A stretch of 64,000 nucleotides of DNA, from positions 119,979 to 183,978 of the forward strand of contig NZ_JABXKL010000092.1 in assembly GCF_017114995.1 (NCBI RefSeq). Reading direction: 5' to 3'. Below, one piece after another: positions 52,850 to 61,009 of this stretch. Each line of letters begins with the position of its first letter. The stretch's first letter is position 1. The notes below the pieces were generated by a model. The model was given only the letters and a program-made list of their open reading frames with translations, ran no database searches and had not been told where the DNA came from. A program made the position numbers and the translations under genes. The DNA comes from Nostoc sp. NMS9 (GTDB lineage Bacteria; Cyanobacteriota; Cyanobacteriia; Cyanobacteriales; Nostocaceae).

Positions 52850-53136
52850 TAAAAATAGGTAATTTAGGCGATGCCTACGGCGGTAAACTACGCTCTCTCC
52901 CCTCTTCTCTACAATTACCGTTTAATTTGTTTAGGAAACTTAGGAATTAACAAAGATTGCTCTAATTCACCTTGCTCATTATAGAATTTAATTTGACCGA
53001 GACAATTTTGGATTTACGATGTTTGGATTTTGGATTAAATCTAAATCTAGAATCCAATCATACGTTTCAAGCCTCTCCGTTTACGGAGAAAAAACAAAAA
53101 AGTTCAATATTTAAGCCTCTTCTTTACAAGGAGAGG

Positions 53137-53550
53137 TTAATCCAAAATCGTAAATCCAAAATCTAAAATTGAATGACCTTGTTCATTACATAACCATACT
53201 TCAATAGCTTGAGCTTCTAAATATAAATTTCTTTTAAATTCTATTTCTTCCAAAGTGTTACCAGTTGATTTGACTTCTACACAAATCTCTGGTGCAATAG
53301 ACGCTGATACTTCATCTTCAATTTGAGAAAATCATTCTTCTGAACACCAGACAATATCAGCAACTTTCACACCGTCTGATGTGTTGATAGCACATTCTGG
53401 CATTACTTCTCCTGTATTCAATAAAGATTCCAATAAACGTTGAATTCTTCCTTGATAAAAAGAATGTTTAATTTTGACTGGACTCATGACGATTTGACCC
53501 CATTTATTTAATTCAATTTTGAAGGGTAAATCTTGTAATTGTTTGTGTTC
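53137..53550 (-). pseudogene. Uma2-family (DUF820) protein, broken
   Basis: The frame reads MSPVKIKHSFYQGRIQRLLE, INTSDGVKVADIVWCSEE, then an in-frame TGA, then SIAPEICVEVKSTGNTLEEIE and LYLEAQAIEVWLCNEQG. These are the conserved parts of Uma2, including the nuclease-like Asp and Glu-x-Lys (ICVEVKS). Besides the internal stop, the N-terminal start is lost (an in-frame stop precedes the first conserved part). Second broken Uma2 in this window, after 3763-4152. Confidence 0.75.
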
Positions 53551-53732
53551 GCAAACTTATTCCCATCTCATAGTTAATATCTGCCTAGAGTGATTGATTG
53601 AATTTTAACTCATCTATCAATATTAAGACTCACCCTCTGATTGCAGAGAAGGAGAGTAGAAGCAAACTCAGTCGTACTATTCTATGGGCAGAATACAATA
53701 AATAATATCAATATCTGGTTACACTCATTGCT

Positions 53733-56700
53733 ATGGAACACGAAGCCTTAACAATCTGTTTTCCGCCTGACTTGCTTGCAAAAGCCAGGAAACTCAAGGA
53801 AGGCAGTGAATCATTTAATGATTTAATAGTTAAGGCTTTAGAACGGGAGATGCGACACCGCCGGGGATGGGCTGCCGATCGCACAAAGGCTGAAAACCTC
53901 TTTGTTGGTGGCGGCGAGATCGGTGCATTGTTGAGATCGCACGATTGGTCGCAAACGCCGCTAGGGGCCGTCGAAACCTGGTCGGACAACCTAAAAACGG
54001 CTGTGCAGCTCCTGTTAACAGAACTAGATCAAGCCCAGCAGCTAGAATCCGATCTGCTGCTAGGGCGCACATCAACATATGCCTTGCCTCAAGCTGTCCA
54101 AGCCGATGCGTTTCGAGTCAAGCTCACCAATGCGCTACGCCCGCTGAGTGATGCTAATGAAATTCAGGCGATCGCTGCCCTCATTCTGGGTGAGTCTCTA
54201 GGCGCAAGCCGCGTCATTTACATTGAAGTGTCACCGAACGGCAAGGAGGCCATCGTTCACAAGAACTACACAAACGGTGTTGCCGAACTGAACGGGCTGT
54301 ACCATCTGGAAGACTTCGGACGCAACCTGGTGGACGACCATCGAGCGGGGCAAACGGCGATCGTTCCTGATGTGGCAAACTACTCTAAATACACAGCCAG
54401 CCAGAAGGCAATGTATCAAACGATTGATATTGCCGCACATATTGATGTGCCGCTGATCAAGAACGATCAATTTGTCGCCTTGCTGGCGGTGCATCAGGCA
54501 AACCCTCGCCCGTGGACGGAAGACGAGGTGAAACGAGTCGAGGAAACAGCAGAACAGACGTGGGCAGCTGTCGAGCGTGCCCGTGCTGAAACAGCATTAG
54601 GCGAGAGCCGCACCGAACTCAAACGGCAACTGCGGAAGTTCGACGCGCTCGTCGCTGCAATTCCCGATTTTATTTACACCTTTGATTTGGCGGGACGGTT
54701 CACGTATGTCAGCCCGGCGTTGCTCAATCTTTGGCAGAAAACTTCGGATAAAGCTTTGGGAAAAAACTTTTTTGAGCTGGATTATCCAACGGATTTAGCG
54801 ACCCGACTTCAGCAGCAGATTCAACAGGTGATCGCCACGCGCCAGCCGCTCAAGGACGAAACGCCCTACACTAGCGCCATCGGCACGCGCGCCTATGAAT
54901 ACATTTTCGTGCCACTTTTGGGCATAAACGGCGCAGTAGATGCAGTCGCAGGCGTGACGCGGGACATCACCGATCGCAAACAAGTAGAGCAAGCTTTGCG
55001 CCAAAGCGAGAAGCAGGCTCGAAATATTCTGGAGAGCATCGCTGAAGCCTTCTTTGCACTGGATGAGAACTGGCAGTTTACCTATATGAATCCATCTGCC
55101 GAAACACTACTCGATCGCACTCCAGGCGATTTAGTTGGCAAGAATTTGTGGTCAGAGTATCCAGGACTGATTGACAATGAGTTGGCGCAGGTCTACTGGA
55201 GCACCATGCGCGATCGTGTGGCTGCGTCAATGACCGCGTTTTACCCGGATCACGATCGCTGGTACGAAGTTCGCACCTACCCCGCCCCAAACGGCATCAC
55301 CGTTTATTTCAGGAATGTTACCGAGCAGATTCAAACTGCCGCAACCCTGCGTCAATCCGAAGAACGCTACCGGACGCTGTTTGAGTCGATTGACGAAGGC
55401 TTCTGCATTATTGAAGTGCTATTTGACGAAAATGATACACCGAGTGCCTCCGGCAGTACGCTTCGCGCCAGCGACTACCGCTTCTTAGAGATCAATCCCA
55501 CCTTTGAGCAACAAACGGGACTTCGACAAGCAGTCGGGAAAACGGCGCGTCAGTTAGTTCCAGATTTAGAAGACCATTGGATTCAGATTTACGGTCAAGT
55601 TGCTCTAACGGGTGAACCTGCTCGCTTTGAAAATGGCTCTCTGGCAATGAACCGATGGTTCGATGTCTATGCCTGTCGCATGGGTGAAGCCCAAGCGCGA
55701 AAAGTTGCCATTGTCTTCAAAGATATTAGCGATCGCAAACTCTCAGAAGAACTTTCGCGGCGAACCGCCGAATTTAATGCTTTCCGCGTCTCTCTCACCG
55801 ACGCACTCCGCCCACTTGCCGACCCAGTAGAGATTCAGGCTACGGCCAGCCGTGTTCTTGGCGAGTATCTCGGCGCGAACCGTGTGGTGTACTTCGAGGT
55901 TCGCGGCGCTGATTACGTCGTTGAGCGTGATTATGTTAACGGAGCCGAAGCACTCGCTGGCAACTACCCGGTTGATTCGTTCGGGCCGAAGCTACTCGCA
56001 GCCTACCGCACTGGTCGCGCCGTGTCCGCGTCTGATGTGGAAGCCGATCCCAACCTGTCCCCAGATCAGCGAGCAGCCTATGCCGCGATCCAGATCGGTG
56101 CTTACATCGGTATACCCCTAGTCAAGAGGGGCGAATTTGTAGCTGGGCTGGCAGTTCATACATCCGGGTCGCGAGCTTGGACACCAGATGAGATATTCTT
56201 GGCGGAAGAAGTAGCCGAGCGCACTTGGGCGGCAGTCGAACGCGCCCGCGCTGAAGCAGCCTTGCGCGAATCGGAGGAGAAATACCGCACGCTGTTCGAT
56301 TCGATTGACGAAGGTTTTTGTCTGGTCGAAGTTTTATTCGACGATGCCGGAAAGGCAGTTGACTACCGCTTTCTTGAAACCAATCCGGCGTTCTTGAACA
56401 TCACCGCGCTCGAAAACGCAATTGGCAAAACCATCCGCGAGTTGGTGCCAGACATTGAGCCGCACTGGGCAGAAACTCTCGGAAAAGTCGTCAAAACAAG
56501 ACAGCCAGAACGGTGGGTCAACAGTTCCGAAGCGATGGGGTTCTGGTTCGATTTGTACGCTTTCCCGGTGGACGAGCCGGAAGAGCATAAAGTCGCGATT
56601 ATTTTCAGCAACATCACTCAGCGCAAACAAGCCGAACGACAAGTGGAGTTTTTGACCGAGTTAAGCCGAAGACTCGGCACGGTGACGGATGCAGTGGAAA

Positions 56701-58694
56701 TCAACCGCATCGTCACGCGCGAAGTCGGAACGTTTTTGAACGGGCATCGCTGCTATTATCTTGATGTCACGCCGGACGGCAGCCAGGTAACGGTTCTACC
56801 CGATTGGCGGCTCGACGGATCGGATCTTGCCGGAACTTATGACCTTTCCCTTTTCGGCGCGAAGGAATGGTGGGAAACGGCGGCACGTTTACCGTTCGGG
56901 ATTGACGACGTGAACGTGCATCCGTGGACAAAGGATTTCGCCGACAATTACACGCTGATCAATATGCAATCCTACGTCATCGCACCGTTTGTCCGTGAAG
57001 GGCGTTGGGTAGCTTCGATCGGAGTCAGTTCCAACAAGCCGCGCCATTGGAAGGCGGATGAGATGTTGTTGCTGGAAAACGTTGCAGCGCGTGTCGCTCC
57101 GCTGATCGAACGCGCCCGCACCGAAGCAGCACTGCGCGACAGTGAAAACCGCTTCCGCATGGCGATCGAAGCTGCCCAATTAGGCACCTGGGACTGGAAT
57201 CTCATTACCAACCAATTGATTTGGGATGAGGGTTGCAAAGCCATGTTTGGCTTACCACCAGAAGCCGAGAGCAGCATTGAGGTCTTTTTTGCCGGACTGC
57301 ACCCTGACGATCGCGAACGACTAGAACAGGTGCTGCAATGGACTTTGAATCCAAAAAGCAGCGGCAAGTATGACGTAGAATATCGCACGATCGGGATTCA
57401 GGATAAGGTTGAACGGTGGATTGCCGCAAGAGGACAGGCTTACTTTGATGCTGCCGACAATCCACAACGCTTTGTCGGCACTGTACTCAATATCACTGAG
57501 CAAAAACGCATTCAGGCAGAACGAGAACAACTCTTTGCCCGTGAACAAGCTGCAAGAGAAGCAGCCGATCGCGCCAACCGGATTAAAGATGAGTTTTTGG
57601 CAGTGCTGTCCCATGAATTGCGATCGCCTCTCAACCCGATCTTGGGCTGGACGCACTTACTACAAAACGGCAAACTGAGCGAAGCTCGTAGAGCTGAAGC
57701 CTTGAAAACTATCGAGCGCAATGCCAATCTACAGACGCGACTAATCGAAGACTTGCTCGACATCTCCCGCATCATGCAGGGTAAACTCAACTTAACAGCG
57801 GCTTTGGTCAGTTTGACCTTTGTGATTTCTGCCGCCGTTGAAACGGTGCGTTTGGCAGCAGAAGCAAAAAATATTGCGATCGCTCTCGATCTTGACTCTG
57901 AGATCGCTCCGATTTCTGGTGATGCAGCCCGCTTGCAACAAGTGATGTGGAATTTGCTTACCAATGCAGTTAAGTTCACACCCAACAATGGACAAGTGAC
58001 CGTTGAACTGCGGCAACTCGACGGGCTAGCTCAGATTCGGGTAATCGATACTGGCAAGGGCATCAATTCACAGTTTTTGCCCCATATATTTGAGTATTTT
58101 CGCCAAGAAGACGGCTCAACGACACGCAAATTTGGCGGCTTGGGATTGGGGCTAGCGATCGTGCGACAAATTGTAGAAATGCACGGGGGGACGGTGACAG
58201 CAGAAAGTCAGGGTGAGAATCAAGGCGCAACCTTCATCATCCAATTACCTGTCATGCAGCAGGCAACATTGATTCCATCTGAGCAAATAATACACACACA
58301 GACAGAAGCAGAAGTGCCTTTAGACGGCGTTCAAATTTTGCTGGTGGATGACGATACCGATACCCGCGAATTTCAGGCATTTGTGCTGTCACAAAGCGGT
58401 GCAAATGTGACAGCTGTCGCTTCTGCCTTAGAAGCTTTGCAAGCTCTAGAGCAGTTCACTCCTGACGTCCTAGTGAGTGACATCGGTATGGCTGAGATGG
58501 ACGGCTATATGCTGATGCAGCAGATTCGATCTCGCCCACCGAATCAAGGAGGAAGCATTCGGGCGATCGCACTAACCGCTTATGCCGCAGAAATTGACCA
58601 ACAAAGAGCGCTTCAGGTAGGATTTCAAACTCACATTACAAAACCTGTAGAGCCAGAAAAGTTAGTCAGGGCGATAGTTAGTTTAGTCTCGTAG
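53733..58694 (+). CDS. 1653-aa multi-PAS/GAF hybrid histidine kinase with N-terminal RHH-like segment
   Basis: Domains in order: residues 1-45 resemble a ribbon-helix-helix antitoxin (LTICFPPDLLAKARKLKEGS); a short 'GGGEIGALLRSHDWSQTPLG' leader; GAF (about 125-285); PAS (300-420), PAS (425-540), PAS (545-670); GAF (680-845); PAS (850-970); GAF (975-1125); PAS/PAC (1130-1260); HisKA with phospho-His1294 (LSHELRSPLNP); HATPase (about 1390-1510); and receiver with Asp1583 (LVSDIGMAEMDG). Repeated GAF and PAS units look like internal duplications. The gene looks more GC-rich than its neighbours, which suggests transfer. A cytoplasmic sensor; signal unknown. Confidence 0.9.
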   Translation: MEHEALTICFPPDLLAKARKLKEGSESFNDLIVKALEREMRHRRGWAADRTKAENLFVGGGEIGALLRSHDWSQTPLGAVETWSDNLKTAVQLLLTELDQAQQLESDLLLGRTSTYALPQAVQADAFRVKLTNALRPLSDANEIQAIAALILGESLGASRVIYIEVSPNGKEAIVHKNYTNGVAELNGLYHLEDFGRNLVDDHRAGQTAIVPDVANYSKYTASQKAMYQTIDIAAHIDVPLIKNDQFVALLAVHQANPRPWTEDEVKRVEETAEQTWAAVERARAETALGESRTELKRQLRKFDALVAAIPDFIYTFDLAGRFTYVSPALLNLWQKTSDKALGKNFFELDYPTDLATRLQQQIQQVIATRQPLKDETPYTSAIGTRAYEYIFVPLLGINGAVDAVAGVTRDITDRKQVEQALRQSEKQARNILESIAEAFFALDENWQFTYMNPSAETLLDRTPGDLVGKNLWSEYPGLIDNELAQVYWSTMRDRVAASMTAFYPDHDRWYEVRTYPAPNGITVYFRNVTEQIQTAATLRQSEERYRTLFESIDEGFCIIEVLFDENDTPSASGSTLRASDYRFLEINPTFEQQTGLRQAVGKTARQLVPDLEDHWIQIYGQVALTGEPARFENGSLAMNRWFDVYACRMGEAQARKVAIVFKDISDRKLSEELSRRTAEFNAFRVSLTDALRPLADPVEIQATASRVLGEYLGANRVVYFEVRGADYVVERDYVNGAEALAGNYPVDSFGPKLLAAYRTGRAVSASDVEADPNLSPDQRAAYAAIQIGAYIGIPLVKRGEFVAGLAVHTSGSRAWTPDEIFLAEEVAERTWAAVERARAEAALRESEEKYRTLFDSIDEGFCLVEVLFDDAGKAVDYRFLETNPAFLNITALENAIGKTIRELVPDIEPHWAETLGKVVKTRQPERWVNSSEAMGFWFDLYAFPVDEPEEHKVAIIFSNITQRKQAERQVEFLTELSRRLGTVTDAVEINRIVTREVGTFLNGHRCYYLDVTPDGSQVTVLPDWRLDGSDLAGTYDLSLFGAKEWWETAARLPFGIDDVNVHPWTKDFADNYTLINMQSYVIAPFVREGRWVASIGVSSNKPRHWKADEMLLLENVAARVAPLIERARTEAALRDSENRFRMAIEAAQLGTWDWNLITNQLIWDEGCKAMFGLPPEAESSIEVFFAGLHPDDRERLEQVLQWTLNPKSSGKYDVEYRTIGIQDKVERWIAARGQAYFDAADNPQRFVGTVLNITEQKRIQAEREQLFAREQAAREAADRANRIKDEFLAVLSHELRSPLNPILGWTHLLQNGKLSEARRAEALKTIERNANLQTRLIEDLLDISRIMQGKLNLTAALVSLTFVISAAVETVRLAAEAKNIAIALDLDSEIAPISGDAARLQQVMWNLLTNAVKFTPNNGQVTVELRQLDGLAQIRVIDTGKGINSQFLPHIFEYFRQEDGSTTRKFGGLGLGLAIVRQIVEMHGGTVTAESQGENQGATFIIQLPVMQQATLIPSEQIIHTQTEAEVPLDGVQILLVDDDTDTREFQAFVLSQSGANVTAVASALEALQALEQFTPDVLVSDIGMAEMDGYMLMQQIRSRPPNQGGSIRAIALTAYAAEIDQQRALQVGFQTHITKPVEPEKLVRAIVSLVS

Positions 58695-58722
58695 GGTAGG
58701 CAATGCCCACCCGACAAAGTTA

Positions 58723-60792
58723 CTAAAATTTCACATCTAAAGCACGTACCAAAAAAGCCCATTTGTCTGCGGCTTCTTCGATAATTTTAGCCGTGGGTTT
58801 ACCTGCGCCATGTCCTGCTTTAGTCTCAATTCTAATTAGCGTTGGCGCATCGCCTGCGTGAGCCTCTTGCAAAGCAGCGGCAAATTTGAAACTATGAGCA
58901 GGGACAACGCGATCGTCATGATCGGCTGTGGTAATTAAGGTTGCTGGGTAAGCTGTGTTTGGTGTGATGTTGTGTAATGGTGAATAAGCATACAGGGCTG
59001 GAAACTCTTCTGGATTATCCGCAGAACCATATTCGGAAGTCCAAGCCCAACCGATGGTAAATTTGTGGAACCGCAACATATCCATGACGCCGACTGCTGG
59101 TAAAGCTGCACCAAACAAATCGGGACGTTGCGTTATGCAAGCACCCACTAATAAACCGCCGTTACTACCACCTGCGATCGCTAGCTTCTCAGTCTTAGTA
59201 TACTTGTTAGCAATCAACCACTCAGCAGCTCCAATAAAGTCATCAAAGACATTCTGCTTTTTATCTTTTATTCCTGCTTGATGCCATTCTTCGCCGTATT
59301 CTCCACCGCCGCGGATATTAGGCATAGCATAGACACCACCCATCTCCATCCACACCAAAAGACTCACAGAAAAGCCAGGTGTCATTGAAGCATTAAAACC
59401 ACCATAAGCATAGAGATAACTGGGGTTATTTCCATCTAATTTAATGCCCTTTTTGTGCGTAATAAACATTGGTACTCTAGTACCATCTTTGCTGTGATAA
59501 AAGACTTGTTTTGTCTCGTACTCATCAGGATTAAAATCTACCTGTGGTTGACGAAAAATCTCACTTTTTCCTGTCACCATGTTGTAGCGATAAATAGTGC
59601 CTGGTATGGTAAAGCTGGTAAAACTATAGAAAGTTTCAGTATCATAACGCTTACCACCAAAGCCTCCGGCTGAACCGAGTCCGGGTAGTTCTACCTCTCG
59701 AATAAACACACCTTTGAGGTCAAAAATTTTGATTTGACTGTGAGCATCTTTGAGGTAATCAGCAACGAACTGATTATTAAGTATACCGACACTTTCCAAA
59801 GTTTCCGCAGATTGGGGAATAATTTCTTGCCAATTTTCTGATGCAGGGTTTTTCGTGTCAATTGCAATAACTCTTCCCCGTGGTGCATTTAAATCTGTAC
59901 GAAAATAAAAGACGCTATCATCATTGTCGATAAAGCTATAATCTGCCTCAAATTGGTTAATTAGTTCTACGACTTCCGCATTAGGATTAGTTAAATCTTT
60001 GGAAAAAACTAAATTTTTAGAGTCAGTGCCTAGCCAAATTGAAATTATTAGATAGCGTCCATCCTCAGTAACGCCACCACTAAAGCCCCATTCTTTTTGG
60101 TCAGGACGATGATAAATTAGTACGTCTTCTGATTGAGGTTTACCTAGTTGATGATAGTAGAGTTTCTGATAATAATTGACATCTTCTAATCGAGTTTTTT
60201 CATTTGGCTCATCGTAGCGACTGTAGAAAAAACCTTGATGATCATGTGTCCAAGATGCACCAGAAAATTTAATCCACTTCAGGTGGTCTTGGAGGTCTTC
60301 ACCAGTTTCAACATCACGTACTTTCCACTCTTGCCAATCAGAACCAGAGGAGGATAGACCATAAGCTAAAAGTTTACCATCCTCGCTAATCGACAATCCC
60401 GAAAGAGCAACAGTGCCATCTTCTGAGAGTTTGTTGGGATCGAGTAAAACTTGGGGTTGGTCGTCGAGAGTTTTCAAGGTGTAAAAGACACTTTGATTTT
60501 GCAGTCCGTCATTTTTGAAATAAAAGTAGCGGTCGCCTTCTTTAAAAGGAATACCGTATTTTTCATAATCCCAAAGTTTGGTGAGGCGCTGTTTAATTTT
60601 TTCCCTAGCAGGAATTTCACTCAGGTAGCCAAAAGTAATTTGATTTTGTGCCTCAATCCAAGTTCTTGTTTCTTCAGAGTCAGGATCTTCTAACCAACGG
60701 TAAGGATCTGCGACTAAAGTACCGTGGTAATTATCGGCTTGATTGCTCTTATAGCTGGTTGGGTAAGTGAGAGATTTTTCAGAAGAAGGCAT
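58723..60792 (-). CDS. prolyl oligopeptidase (S9 family)
   Basis: 689 aa. The N-terminal beta propeller includes DPYRWLEDPDSEETRTWIEAQN, the usual S9A start. The catalytic triad is visible: Ser543 (GGSNGGLL), Asp in TADHDDRVVP and His in KAGHGAGKP. It cleaves short peptides after Pro in the cytoplasm. ATG 60792, no signal peptide. Convergent with the hybrid kinase gene. Confidence 0.93.
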   Translation of the reverse strand: MPSSEKSLTYPTSYKSNQADNYHGTLVADPYRWLEDPDSEETRTWIEAQNQITFGYLSEIPAREKIKQRLTKLWDYEKYGIPFKEGDRYFYFKNDGLQNQSVFYTLKTLDDQPQVLLDPNKLSEDGTVALSGLSISEDGKLLAYGLSSSGSDWQEWKVRDVETGEDLQDHLKWIKFSGASWTHDHQGFFYSRYDEPNEKTRLEDVNYYQKLYYHQLGKPQSEDVLIYHRPDQKEWGFSGGVTEDGRYLIISIWLGTDSKNLVFSKDLTNPNAEVVELINQFEADYSFIDNDDSVFYFRTDLNAPRGRVIAIDTKNPASENWQEIIPQSAETLESVGILNNQFVADYLKDAHSQIKIFDLKGVFIREVELPGLGSAGGFGGKRYDTETFYSFTSFTIPGTIYRYNMVTGKSEIFRQPQVDFNPDEYETKQVFYHSKDGTRVPMFITHKKGIKLDGNNPSYLYAYGGFNASMTPGFSVSLLVWMEMGGVYAMPNIRGGGEYGEEWHQAGIKDKKQNVFDDFIGAAEWLIANKYTKTEKLAIAGGSNGGLLVGACITQRPDLFGAALPAVGVMDMLRFHKFTIGWAWTSEYGSADNPEEFPALYAYSPLHNITPNTAYPATLITTADHDDRVVPAHSFKFAAALQEAHAGDAPTLIRIETKAGHGAGKPTAKIIEEAADKWAFLVRALDVKF

Positions 60793-60877
60793 AGTCTTAG
60801 GTCAAAGTGCTTCGTTACATATTACAAAGATAGACCTAAGACTTGGAGTATACACTCTAATTGTTCTCAAAGGGAAA

Positions 60878-60897
60878 GCCCCGGCTTCTGACGGGGC
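60878..60897. terminator. GC-rich hairpin upstream of the oligopeptidase gene
   Basis: Stem GCCCCG (60878-60883) and CGGGGC (60892-60897). It lies in the 217-bp gap between two minus-strand genes and may end the CheA-like transcript. Confidence 0.45.
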
Positions 60898-61009
60898 AAT
60901 ACGTGCTATTTTTGCTTATAGAACAATTGTACTACTAAAAAATAGTATCAGCTTTAATCGAAGTAGAAGCGTGTAGAGTTTTCCCTAAAATCGAAGTCTT
61001 TTGGTTGAT

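Larger units (their letters stand above)
52546..53136. other. 591-bp gap with palindromic elements
   Basis: Holds the hairpin at 52600-52635, the MITE-like element at 52743-52849 and short dispersed repeats near 52868 and 53005. No gene seen. Confidence 0.5.
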
